From Rhizobium sp. AQ_MP (lineage in GTDB: Bacteria > Pseudomonadota > Alphaproteobacteria > Rhizobiales > Rhizobiaceae), in assembly GCF_014237835.1 (NCBI RefSeq), contig NZ_JACJVI010000012.1, positions 62,001 to 126,000 of the forward strand: 64,000 nucleotides of DNA. The letters are read 5' to 3'. The notes beneath the pieces are model-generated. The model did no database searches. It was given only the letters and a program-made list of their open reading frames with translations, and was not told the origin of the DNA. Shown piece after piece: positions 48,273 through 55,744 of this stretch (the first letter of the stretch is position 1; every line of letters starts with the position of its first letter). The translations under genes were made by a program, and so were the position numbers.

Positions 48273-48818
48273 ATGATTCGCCGGATGTCCCTGATCGCCG
48301 CCGCCACGCTCGCGATAGCAATGCCCGCAACCGCCCAGCAGACGACGCCGATCCAGCAACTGCCAAAGCCGCAACCTTCAGAAGAGACGAAGGCGCTAGG
48401 TCCGGCGGAATTCGTCAAGCAGGCGGCTGCGTCCAACGAGTTCGAAATTCTGTCAGCTGAGATCGCGCTCAAGCGGAGCCAGGATAGCCAGGTCAAGGAC
48501 TTCGCCCAGTCCATGCTTGATGATCACCGTCGAGCTCAGGAACAGCTGATCGAGGCCGCCAAGGCCGATTCGATTGCCATGACCATGGAACTGTCGATGG
48601 AGCAAAAGCAGACACTCGCGGCGCTGGAGCAGGCCGACGAGAGCCAATTTGACAGTGCATACATGTCAGCTCAGGTGAAAGCCCATGATCAGGCCATCAG
48701 GTTGCTGGGGGCCTATGGCGACCATGGTGCCGCCGGAAGTCTGAAAGCCTATGCGGTTGCAAACTATCCGCTGGTTCGGACCCACAAGGTCAGGGCTCAC
48801 TCCCAGACAACGCCGTGA
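48273..48818 (+). CDS. DUF4142 domain exported protein
   Basis: A 181-residue protein with a signal peptide cut near ATA-QQTT (about residue 21) and a helical DUF4142 domain (ferritin-like four-helix type) in FVKQAAASNEFEILSAEIAL, VKDFAQSMLDDHRRAQEQL and YMSAQVKAHDQAIRLL. The domain is frequent in rhizobial stress-induced envelope proteins; its biochemical role is unknown. A strong AAAGGAG box precedes ATG. Two small membrane proteins follow. An EcfG-like promoter directly upstream suggests general stress control. Confidence 0.8.
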   Translation: MIRRMSLIAAATLAIAMPATAQQTTPIQQLPKPQPSEETKALGPAEFVKQAAASNEFEILSAEIALKRSQDSQVKDFAQSMLDDHRRAQEQLIEAAKADSIAMTMELSMEQKQTLAALEQADESQFDSAYMSAQVKAHDQAIRLLGAYGDHGAAGSLKAYAVANYPLVRTHKVRAHSQTTP

Positions 48819-48829
48819 CGGAGGGTATG

Positions 48830-49009
48830 ATGGCCAGAACATGGCAACTCGCCGCACTTCTGGGCGCGATACTTGTCGCCATAGTCATGCTCCTCGCGGC
48901 ACAATTTCAGCAGGAGGTGACGGACACGGCACCCGAAACGGCACCGGCCCGTCATGAGCCGGTCCCGGGCGTTCCGCCCAGCGCCACAGGCGACATCAGC
49001 AATCCCTGA
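48830..49009 (+). CDS. Small single-pass membrane protein, 59 residues
   Basis: One membrane helix (AALLGAILVAIVMLLAAQF) follows a short basic start, and the rest is a Pro-, Thr- and Glu-rich periplasmic or exposed tail ending SATGDISNP. ATG 48830 is chosen since GGAGGG ends four bases upstream. It starts 11 bases after the DUF4142 stop, so it is probably co-transcribed. No known domain is recognised. Confidence 0.6.
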   Translation: MARTWQLAALLGAILVAIVMLLAAQFQQEVTDTAPETAPARHEPVPGVPPSATGDISNP

Positions 49010-49075
49010 TCACGCTGCTCCCTCCGATCATCCACCCATGGTCATCACCCCCACGCCGTTAACGGAGCAACACCT

Positions 49076-49204
49076 ATGAGCCCCCATCTTCGCTACATCG
49101 CTTTAGCGGCCTTGGTCGCCATCTTGGCCACGACATTTTTCCTTCTCGGCGACACTGACCCTGAAGATTCAAAGGACTTCCCGCCGCACAGTGTCCAGCA
49201 GTGA
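49076..49204 (+). CDS. Very small membrane protein, 42 residues
   Basis: The frame from ATG 49076 encodes a basic start, one helix (YIALAALVAILATTFFLLG) and an acidic polar tail (DTDPEDSKDFPPHSVQQ). A GGAG box lies upstream at good spacing. It sits 66 bases after the 59-residue protein in the same direction. The topology is similar to that protein, suggesting a related role. There is no database family that I recognise. Confidence 0.5.
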   Translation: MSPHLRYIALAALVAILATTFFLLGDTDPEDSKDFPPHSVQQ

Positions 49205-49289
49205 GCGATGCCGCCGTTGAGCACTTGCCCAATGGACTAGCAGGCAATCTCTGCGAGCGATTGACAGCGGCCAGCGTTCTTCCCGGAAC

Positions 49290-49316
49290 AAAAAGGACCC
49301 CGCCGAAGCGGGGTCC
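49290..49316 (-). terminator. Rho-independent terminator of Mn-catalase gene
   Basis: Stem GGACCCCG (49295-49302) / CGGGGTCC (49309-49316) with a six-base loop. Read leftward it runs into TTTTTG, a clear U-tract, about 125 bases past the catalase stop. Confidence 0.75.
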
Positions 49317-49441
49317 AGGTGGGCGCCCATGGGGCGGCCGGGGGAGGTTGGGCGGATGGAATACAGATGTCTCCATGAACCACTGAAAGAAGGCATTGTT
49401 CCATCGAAGGAACAAAGAACCCGCGAACCAGCTTACTGGTG

Positions 49442-50266
49442 TCAGAGTTGTTCCGTCTGAGCGCCGCTATTGGGCTTTGCCGGTCCGAGTTCCGGTTTCT
49501 GCCCGAGAGGCTGCATCGGTTGAGATACGAATTCGCCCTTGCCATCAATGGAGCGCCCCTCCGACCAGCGTCCCGGCGCCGGCGCGCTTCCGTCCAGCTG
49601 GAAACCCAGATAGGCATAGCTGAATTCCTGTTGCTCCTGCTCCTGCGGAAAGCTGTTGGGGATGGGGAACGCGCCCGTCGGGCCCCCCAGCTCTTCCAGA
49701 GCGGCCATCCATTGGTTCTGGTGCATCGTGTCGCGGGCAATCAGATATGAGAGCATATCCTTCATGCCCGGATCATTGGTCATGGTGTAGAGGCGTGTTG
49801 CCAGCACACGGCCCGTCGATTCCGCTGCGACATTGGCTGTCATGTCGGCCGCGATATTGCCGCTGGCATAGATATGCGACATGTCAATAGGCACGCCGTC
49901 CGAATCGACGGGCATCGCGGAAAGGCCGGCCGACAGAAGATTCTTGAGATTGATGCCGCCGAGCACTCCACCCCCGACCGGGTCGGCCGCGATTTCCTCC
50001 TTGAGCGACAGGGGCGCGCCTTCGAGGTTCATTGCAACAGCAGTGGCGAGCATCTCGATATGCCCCAATTCTTCTGCGGCAGTGTTCATGAGAAGGTCGC
50101 GGAACTTCGGATTGCCTCGGGCACCGCAGGCTTGGAAGAAATACTGCATTGCCACGCGAATTTCCCCTTCCACACCGCCGATGGCCTGCTGCAGAGCGCG
50201 GGCAAACAGCGGGTCGGGTGTCTCGACGCGAACGGGATATTGGAGGCGATTGTCTGTGTAGAACAT
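49442..50266 (-). CDS. Manganese catalase family protein
   Basis: A 274-residue non-heme catalase. Metal ligands Glu35 (GGVEGEI), Glu66 and His69 (AAEELGHIE) match Lactobacillus plantarum numbering; a later Glu in AAESTGR and His in DTMHQNQW complete the dimanganese site. It degrades hydrogen peroxide. ATG 50266 has a GAGGAAAA box. The C-terminal 40 residues are a Pro/Gln-rich tail. An EcfG-like promoter upstream and nearby stress genes indicate a stationary-phase or general-stress role. Confidence 0.88.
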   Translation of the reverse strand: MFYTDNRLQYPVRVETPDPLFARALQQAIGGVEGEIRVAMQYFFQACGARGNPKFRDLLMNTAAEELGHIEMLATAVAMNLEGAPLSLKEEIAADPVGGGVLGGINLKNLLSAGLSAMPVDSDGVPIDMSHIYASGNIAADMTANVAAESTGRVLATRLYTMTNDPGMKDMLSYLIARDTMHQNQWMAALEELGGPTGAFPIPNSFPQEQEQQEFSYAYLGFQLDGSAPAPGRWSEGRSIDGKGEFVSQPMQPLGQKPELGPAKPNSGAQTEQL

Positions 50267-50294
50267 GGCGCTTTTCCTCGTGTTGACGTCTTCC

Positions 50295-50319
50295 AACAAC
50301 AACCAATGAGGATGGTTCC
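50295..50319 (-). promoter_or_regulatory. EcfG-type promoter of Mn-catalase gene
   Basis: On the minus strand GGAAC (50319-50315) is followed after 16 bases by TGTT (50298-50295), 29 bases upstream of the catalase start. Confidence 0.55.
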
Positions 50320-50347
50320 TGCTGATCCGCTGCTATTTTCGGTAGAG

Positions 50348-50551
50348 CTATTTGTCGTCCCTTGTCTTCAGGGCGTCGCCGAAGTCGCGCTTTTCCGGGT
50401 CCTGCAGATTTTCGCCTGTAGCGTCTCGATCGATGTCCGGATCGTCCTTGGCGGGCATGTAACTGCGCGGACAATTTTCCTGCGGGCCTTCCCATCGCGG
50501 GCTCTGATCGGTGGTGCCTGGCATCCCGTCTTTTGGTGACTTCATTCCCAT
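50348..50551 (-). CDS. Small hydrophilic protein, 67 residues
   Basis: The frame encodes a polar, charged protein (ends DPEKRDFGDALKTRDDK) with no helix or signal peptide and a single Cys. A GGAGA box lies eight bases before ATG 50551. It resembles the small hydrophilic stress proteins common in rhizobia, but I do not recognise a family. Its own EcfG-like promoter overlaps that of NDH-2 back to back, supporting it as a real stress gene. Confidence 0.55.
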   Translation of the reverse strand: MGMKSPKDGMPGTTDQSPRWEGPQENCPRSYMPAKDDPDIDRDATGENLQDPEKRDFGDALKTRDDK

Positions 50552-50586
50552 CAGCCTGTCTCCTTCTTCACCACTGGAGCCTGACC

Positions 50587-50611
50587 AACTGCTGGTTTGC
50601 CGAAGCGTTCC
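50587..50611 (-). promoter_or_regulatory. EcfG-type promoter of 67-residue protein
   Basis: On the minus strand GGAAC (50611-50607), 16 bases, AGTT (50590-50587). It lies 36 bases before ATG 50551. Confidence 0.5.
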
Positions 50612-50614
50612 CCA

Positions 50615-50639
50615 GGAACAATTGCGAGTGCCTCCTGTT
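50615..50639 (+). promoter_or_regulatory. EcfG-type promoter of NDH-2
   Basis: GGAAC (50615-50619), 16 bases, TGTT (50636-50639), 30 bases before ATG. Its -35 is three bases from the -35 of the opposite promoter. Confidence 0.55.
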
Positions 50640-50668
50640 TGTTCTGGTTGAACAACAGAGAGGTGATG

Positions 50669-51979
50669 ATGAAAAGCGAGACGGACCGCGCAGGAAGGCC
50701 TCACATAGTGATCGTCGGAGCCGGTTTCGGAGGCTTGGCTTGCGCCCGGGCGCTCGGAAATTCTGAAATAGACGTGACCGTGATCGATCGTCGCAACCAC
50801 AACCTGTTCCAGCCTCTGCTGTACCAGGTCGCGACGGCTGCACTGTCACCTGCGGATGTCTCGGAACCAATCCGACGGTCCTTGGGCCGGTACGCCAACG
50901 TTAGGGTGGTCATGGGGGAAGTCGTTGCCGTCGATGCGGGCAGAAAGAGCATAGGCCTGAAGGATGGCGACGAGATCCTTTATGACCGGCTCGTACTGGC
51001 GACCGGATCGGACTACAACTATTTTGGCCATAAGGACTGGCAGCAGCACGCGCCCGGTTTGAAATCGATCCACGAAGCAAGGCAGATCCGCCACCGTCTT
51101 CTGCTTGCCTTCGAGAAGGCCGAGCGCAGCAAGGACGATGAGGAAAAGCGTCGACTTCTGACGAGCGTGATCATCGGGGGCGGGCCCACGGGTGTCGAGA
51201 TGGCTGGTGCCATTTCGGAACTCGGGCGTTTCATGATTGCCCGCGATTTCCGAAGCCTTCGCCCTGATCAATTGCAGGTTCTGCTGATCGAGGCGGGACC
51301 CCGTATTCTCGCCACCTTCCCGGAATCGCTTTCAAGCTACGCCGTCGACTATCTGACCCGCATCGGTGTGCATATTCGCCTGAACACCCGTGTCGAGAAC
51401 ATAACCGCAGAAGGCGTGCAGGTCTCAGGGAGCCTGCTTCCGGCAGGCTGCATGATTTGGGGTGCGGGCGTGAAGGCCTCACCTGCTGCGACTTGGCTGC
51501 ATGTCGAGCCGGGCCCCGGGGGCCGCTTGCGGGTGGCGTCCGATCTCTCTGTGGAGGGGAAGGCACATGTCTTCGCGCTTGGCGATACGGCTCTCGCCGA
51601 GGCAGAGGATGGCAAGCCACTCCCAGCGCTGGCGCAAGTGGCCAAGCAGCAGGGTGTTTTCCTGGGACGAGCGCTGAAAGCAAATCTGCTTAAGGACAAA
51701 CCCATACCTGCATTTCGGTTCCACAACCGCGGCAACACCGCCGTAATCGGCAGAAATGCCGCGATCTTCGATTTCGGCTCCTGGCAGCTGAAAGGATACC
51801 TCGCCTGGCTCCTGTGGGCGATCGTGCATGTCTATCTGCTAGTCAATTTCGAGAAGCGTATGCTGGTCAGCATTCAGTGGATCTGGCGTTACGTCACCCG
51901 CCAGCGCGGAGCGCGCTTGATCGATGAGGACGCGGTGGCGACGGATCAGCCTCCCCACGGGGCCAAAATTCACGTTTGA
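50669..51979 (+). CDS. Type II NADH dehydrogenase (NDH-2)
   Basis: A 436-residue flavoprotein. The FAD site is VIVGAGFGGLACAR at the N-terminus, the NADH site is VIIGGGPTGVEMAGA near residue 170, and FALGDTALAE binds FAD again. The C-terminus carries an amphipathic or membrane segment (YLAWLLWAIVHVYLLVNF) for attachment to the inner face of the membrane. It passes electrons from NADH to quinone without pumping protons. ATG 50669 is chosen because the AGAGG box is better spaced than for 50666. It may feed the quinol oxidase under stress. Confidence 0.88.
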   Translation: MKSETDRAGRPHIVIVGAGFGGLACARALGNSEIDVTVIDRRNHNLFQPLLYQVATAALSPADVSEPIRRSLGRYANVRVVMGEVVAVDAGRKSIGLKDGDEILYDRLVLATGSDYNYFGHKDWQQHAPGLKSIHEARQIRHRLLLAFEKAERSKDDEEKRRLLTSVIIGGGPTGVEMAGAISELGRFMIARDFRSLRPDQLQVLLIEAGPRILATFPESLSSYAVDYLTRIGVHIRLNTRVENITAEGVQVSGSLLPAGCMIWGAGVKASPAATWLHVEPGPGGRLRVASDLSVEGKAHVFALGDTALAEAEDGKPLPALAQVAKQQGVFLGRALKANLLKDKPIPAFRFHNRGNTAVIGRNAAIFDFGSWQLKGYLAWLLWAIVHVYLLVNFEKRMLVSIQWIWRYVTRQRGARLIDEDAVATDQPPHGAKIHV

Positions 51980-52025
51980 TGGGTATCCATCCAGGGCTGG
52001 ACAAGAGAAGTCTCAGATTATAAGC

Positions 52026-52043
52026 GTAATGATATTACATTAC
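52026..52043. promoter_or_regulatory. Zur-like 18-bp palindrome upstream of cobalamin riboswitch
   Basis: GTAATGATATTACATTAC has perfect six-base arms around ATATTA. It resembles the GTAATG-type boxes of the zinc regulator Zur in Rhizobiales and lies about 50 bases before the riboswitch, in the likely promoter of the corrinoid operon. Confidence 0.45.
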
Positions 52044-52089
52044 CAGAAAGAGAGAGACACTTGACCGTGAGGTCCTTCTAGCCCTATGC

Positions 52090-52297
52090 AAGCAGGTGAC
52101 GGTTCCCCGCCGGATGACTCCGAGGGGATTAATAGGGAACACGGTGCGGACGACCCAATAGGGACCAAGACCGTGGCTGCCCCCGCAACTGTAGGCGGAT
52201 TGCTGTCATCCTTTCGGCGCGCCAGCGCCGGGCCACTGCGCTTTGTCGTGGGAAGGTGGATGCAGCAGATATCCGTAAGCCAGGAGACCTGCCGTCA
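52090..52297 (+). ncRNA. Cobalamin (AdoCbl) riboswitch
   Basis: The conserved aptamer elements are in order: GGTTCCCCGCC, GGGAACACGGTGCGGACGA, GACCGTGGCTGCCCCCGCAA, GCCACTG, GGGAAGG, and the B12 box AAGCCAGGAGACCTGCC at 52277-52293. It sits in the leader of the corrinoid-transport operon and should repress it when cobalamin is plentiful. Confidence 0.92.
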
Positions 52298-52389
52298 AGT
52301 GGGAAAAACGTAGCGGACGGGGTGTGCCGATGGATACGAACTGGCTTTGCGGCCGCGCGTCTTCGCGCGTGCGATACATAGTCATTTTG

Positions 52390-52412
52390 CCTCCGGAGAT
52401 CTCCTGCGGAGG
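52390..52412 (+). promoter_or_regulatory. Ribosome-site-masking hairpin of the riboswitch
   Basis: CCTCCG (52390-52395) pairs with CGGAGG (52407-52412), the ribosome-binding site of the GTG-started DUF1636 gene. This suggests translational control as the riboswitch output. No T-rich terminator was seen. Confidence 0.55.
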
Positions 52413-52418
52413 GCCTAA

Positions 52419-52826
52419 GTGGCAGAATCAAAACGACATCATGTAACTGTGTGCACCGACTGCCGACGGCGCGGCGAAACATGTCGGCCTGGCCTCGATC
52501 TGCTGCATCGTCTGACTGACAGCCTTCATAGGCTCGGTGCCGACGCTGGCTCCGACTTCATGGTGGCGGGAACCGTCTGCATGGCCGGCTGTGATCGCCC
52601 CTGCACGATTGCCTTCCAGGCATCGGGCAAGGCCACCTATCTCTTTGGCGACATCCGGCCAGACACCGACATCGCATCTCTGGTCGATTTCGCGGACCTG
52701 TATCTGAGAATGCCGGATGGCATGACGCGTGAGGCCGAGCGACCAGCAGGCCTGCGTGGCAAGACCCTGGCACGCATCCCGGCCGCCATTCTCGTGTCGG
52801 AATTGGCTGCGGAGGGCGTGCAATGA
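52419..52826 (+). CDS. DUF1636 family Cys-rich protein
   Basis: A 135-residue protein with ferredoxin-like spacing of Cys residues: CTDCRRRGETC near the N-terminus and CMAGCDRPC near residue 60, the hallmark of DUF1636. Such proteins may bind a metal or an iron-sulfur cluster and are often encoded with cobalamin or cobalt genes. GTG 52419 has a GGAGGG box that lies in the riboswitch hairpin. Its stop overlaps the ATPase start (ATGA). The function is unproven; a metal-handling role with the importer is plausible. Confidence 0.75.
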   Translation: MAESKRHHVTVCTDCRRRGETCRPGLDLLHRLTDSLHRLGADAGSDFMVAGTVCMAGCDRPCTIAFQASGKATYLFGDIRPDTDIASLVDFADLYLRMPDGMTREAERPAGLRGKTLARIPAAILVSELAAEGVQ

Positions 52827-53623
52827 GCTGCAATACGCTCGGCTGCCCGGTCACGGTATCCGGTCTCGCCTGGGGACCCAAGCTCGGCCACTATCTCGTT
52901 CGTGGTGTCGACTTCAGCATCGATGCCGGTGATCGGTTGGCAATCGTGGGGCCGAATGGTGCGGGCAAGACATCGCTTCTGCGCTGCCTCTACCGCGCGG
53001 TGACACCCCTGGAAGGCAGAATTGAATTGGACGGCGCGGATCTGCGCAGTTACGCGCCGCGTGAACTGGCCCGCAAGATCGGCGTCGTCCTCCAGGAAAT
53101 GCCGGCCGATTTCCCCTTCACCGTCCGGGACGTCGTGATGATGGGGCGGGTGCCCTGGCGTCAAGGTCTTGCCGGCTGGGGCGAACGGGATCATCAGGCT
53201 GTTCTTCATGCGCTCGAACATCTTGACGTCGTGCGGCTTGCTCATCGCCAGTTCTCCACCCTGTCAGGCGGGGAAAAGCAGCGTGTGCTGGTGGCCCGAG
53301 CCCTCGCTCAGGACCCGCAGATCATCATCCTTGATGAGCCGACGAACCATCTGGATATTCGCCACCAACTGGAGATCCTCGATCTCTTGGCTGGGCTCCG
53401 GCTGACCATCATCACCACGCTGCACGACATCAATCTTGCCGCCTCTTTCGCCTCGCATGTCGCCATCATGCATGACGGCCGGATGACCGCATTCGGCAGT
53501 CCGGAGGCGATCCTGACCGAGGATGCGGTATCGCAGACCTTCGGCGTCAGTGCCCGCATGTATTCGGTCCCCAGCGCATCCAGCCATGCCGGCCATTTCA
53601 CCTTTTTCAGAACGCTCAGCTAA
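52823..53623 (+). CDS. btuD: Corrinoid/siderophore-type ABC transporter ATP-binding protein
   Basis: A 266-residue FecE/BtuD-family ATPase. It has Walker A GPNGAGKTS near residue 44, signature LSGGEKQRV, Walker B IIILDEPTNHLD and the switch His in TTLHDINLA, all intact. The family drives uptake of heme, ferric siderophores or cobalamin. Cobalamin or cobinamide is likely here because the operon leader is a cobalamin riboswitch. The symbol is by function, not proven orthology. It overlaps DUF1636 by four bases. Confidence 0.82.
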   Translation: MSCNTLGCPVTVSGLAWGPKLGHYLVRGVDFSIDAGDRLAIVGPNGAGKTSLLRCLYRAVTPLEGRIELDGADLRSYAPRELARKIGVVLQEMPADFPFTVRDVVMMGRVPWRQGLAGWGERDHQAVLHALEHLDVVRLAHRQFSTLSGGEKQRVLVARALAQDPQIIILDEPTNHLDIRHQLEILDLLAGLRLTIITTLHDINLAASFASHVAIMHDGRMTAFGSPEAILTEDAVSQTFGVSARMYSVPSASSHAGHFTFFRTLS

Positions 53624-53641
53624 ACCTGAAAGGCATAACCC

Positions 53642-54604
53642 GTGTTCAAGATTTCTCTCATCGCTTCCTCGATCGCTCTCGTTGCAGGACTGGTTGGCGC
53701 AACGTCCGCAGCCGCTTTTCCCGTGACCGTGAAAAGCTGCAACCGCGATGTCACCTTTGACGCCGCGCCAGCCCGCGCGATTTCCAACGACGTCAACCTG
53801 ACCGAAATGATGCTGGCGCTGAAGCTTCAGGATCGAATGGTCGGCTATACCGGTGTTTCCGGCTGGAAGACCCTGGACGAGAGCTTGCGGGAAGGTGTCC
53901 GGGAACTCCCGGAACTGTCGCCCAAATATCCCAGCAAGGAAGTCCTGCTGAACGCCGATGCCGATTTCTTCTTCGCCGGCTGGAACTATGGCATGAAGGT
54001 CGGCGGCGAAGTCACACCCGACACGCTCGCTCCCTTCGGCATCAAGGTTTATGAGCTGACCGAATCCTGCATTCACATCATGGCCAAGAACAAGCCGACG
54101 ATGGACGACATGTTCGTCGATCTCCTGAACCTCGGCAAGATCTTCGGCGTCGAGGATCGTTCAGAGGCTCTGGTAGCCGGCTACCGCAAGCAGCTCGCCG
54201 ACATCACCACAAGGATCGGCGCCGTCGACAAGCCCGTGCGCGTCTTCGTCTATGATTCCGGCACCGAAAAGCCCTTCACCTCGGGCCGCTTTGGCATTCC
54301 GACGGCGATGATCGAGGCCGCTGGCGGCGTCAACATCATGGAAGACGTGGAGAAGAGCTGGACCGAGGTATCCTGGGAGCCCGTCATCGAGCGCAATCCG
54401 GAAGTCGTCGTGATCGTCAACTACGGCGAAGTGACCGCCGAGCAGAAGATCGCCTTCATGAAGGAAAACCCTGCCTTCAAGAACCTCGACGCCGTCAAGC
54501 AGGATCGCTTCGTGGTGCTGGAATATGTCGAGGCCACGCCCGGTCCGCGCAATGTCCAGGCCATCGATCGCCTCGCGAAGGCCTTCCATCCTCGCAATAT
54601 GTGA
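53642..54604 (+). CDS. btuF: Corrinoid ABC transporter substrate-binding protein
   Basis: A 320-residue BtuF/FepB-type binding protein. The signal peptide ends near TSAAA (about residue 24), then FPVTVKSCNRDVTFDAAPARAI, DADFFFAGW and the late NPEVVVIVNYGEV are typical. Start is GTG 53642; the spacer of 18 bases from the ATPase contains a weak purine box. The ligand is inferred to be cobalamin or a precursor from the riboswitch. The mature protein has two Cys near its start and centre. Confidence 0.82.
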   Translation: MFKISLIASSIALVAGLVGATSAAAFPVTVKSCNRDVTFDAAPARAISNDVNLTEMMLALKLQDRMVGYTGVSGWKTLDESLREGVRELPELSPKYPSKEVLLNADADFFFAGWNYGMKVGGEVTPDTLAPFGIKVYELTESCIHIMAKNKPTMDDMFVDLLNLGKIFGVEDRSEALVAGYRKQLADITTRIGAVDKPVRVFVYDSGTEKPFTSGRFGIPTAMIEAAGGVNIMEDVEKSWTEVSWEPVIERNPEVVVIVNYGEVTAEQKIAFMKENPAFKNLDAVKQDRFVVLEYVEATPGPRNVQAIDRLAKAFHPRNM

Positions 54605-54612
54605 CACTTGTG

Positions 54613-54636
54613 GCGGGGCCGTTGACGCGGCCCCGC
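54613..54636. terminator. Stem-loop between btuF and btuC genes
   Basis: Arms GCGGGGCCG (54613-54621) and CGGCCCCGC (54628-54636) are perfect, eight bases after the btuF stop, without a T-tract. It is likely an intercistronic stabiliser or attenuator. Confidence 0.5.
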
Positions 54637-54664
54637 TTGGCAAGGAATAGGCAAGGCAGCATTG

Positions 54665-55672
54665 ATGCAGGGTCGATTGTTTCTCTGGACGGGTCTGGCC
54701 CTGGCGCTGCTCGTCCTGTGCGTAACTGCGGGTGTGTCTTTGGGCTCGGCCGCCATACCGGCCGAAACCGTCTGGGCGATCATCGTCAACAAGCTCGCGC
54801 CGGGCACTTTCGAGCCGACCTGGTCACCGGGGCGCGAAAGCATCGTCTGGGATGTCCGCTTTCCGCGTGTCCTGCTGGCGGCGCTCGTCGGCGCAGGATT
54901 GGCGGTGGTTGGGACGGTGCTGCAGGCCGTGACCCGCAACCCCCTGGCCGATCCACACCTGCTCGGCGTGTCTTCCGGCGGCGCGCTCGGTGCTGTCATC
55001 GCGCTCCTCCACACGGGCCTTGTCTTCGGCCTTCTCACGGTTCCGCTTTTCGCGTTCGGTGGCGCTCTCCTTGCAACCGCGGCCGTCCTGGCCGTCAACC
55101 GCTTCTCGGGCGCAGCCGCAGACCGTCTGGTGCTTTCAGGGGTGGCGATCGCCTTCGTCGCCACGGCGCTCGCCAATCTTGCAATCTTTTTTGCCGATCC
55201 GCGCGCCACCCATACCGTGGTCTTCTGGATGCTGGGAGGTTTGGGGCTCGCGCAGTGGGAGCATCTGCTCTACCCCGCCGTGACACTCGCCGTCGGCCTT
55301 TCCTTCGTCATGCTGAGGGCGCGGGAAATCAATGCCCTCGCCATGGGGGATGAAACGGCCGCCACCCTCGGCGTCAGGGTTGCGCGCTTCCGCGCCGAGT
55401 TGTTTCTCGTCACCGCACTCCTGACCGGCGTCATGGTCGCCTTTTCCGGTGCCATCGGCTTCGTCGGGCTGCTTGTCCCGCATTTTGTCCGTCTGATCGT
55501 GGGGAGCGACAATGTCAGGGTCATTCCCTGCTCTGCCATCCTCGGGGCCCTCATTCTAATCCTCGCCGACATCGTCTCCCGCACCATCATGGCACCGGAA
55601 GACGTTCCGATCGGTGTCGTCACAGGACTGGTTGGTGGCGTCGCCTTCATTCTCCTCCTGCGTCGCCGCTAA
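54665..55672 (+). CDS. btuC: Corrinoid ABC transporter permease, FecCD/BtuC family
   Basis: A 335-residue permease with about ten helices. FPRVLLAALVGAGLAVVGTVLQ, NPLADPHLLGVSSGGALGAV and the late GFVGLLVPHFVRLIVG are the FecCD family signatures. ATG 54665 is preferred to TTG 54662; AAGGCAG lies upstream. It completes the ATPase, binding-protein and permease set. Its 3' end is 72 bases from glpR, which has its own operator. Confidence 0.85.
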   Translation: MQGRLFLWTGLALALLVLCVTAGVSLGSAAIPAETVWAIIVNKLAPGTFEPTWSPGRESIVWDVRFPRVLLAALVGAGLAVVGTVLQAVTRNPLADPHLLGVSSGGALGAVIALLHTGLVFGLLTVPLFAFGGALLATAAVLAVNRFSGAAADRLVLSGVAIAFVATALANLAIFFADPRATHTVVFWMLGGLGLAQWEHLLYPAVTLAVGLSFVMLRAREINALAMGDETAATLGVRVARFRAELFLVTALLTGVMVAFSGAIGFVGLLVPHFVRLIVGSDNVRVIPCSAILGALILILADIVSRTIMAPEDVPIGVVTGLVGGVAFILLLRRR

Positions 55673-55695
55673 TTCCGTTTCCTCTATTGCTCCTC

Positions 55696-55728
55696 TTTCG
55701 TTTTTGCCTAGATTGAAGAAAAACGAAA
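55696..55728. promoter_or_regulatory. GlpR operator upstream of glpR
   Basis: Perfect ten-base arms TTTCGTTTTT (55696-55705) and AAAAACGAAA (55719-55728) with 13 bases between them, about 16 bases before glpR. TTTCG half-sites recur in front of glpD, indicating one regulator. Confidence 0.65.
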
Positions 55729-55744
55729 AAGGGGAGGGGCCGAC

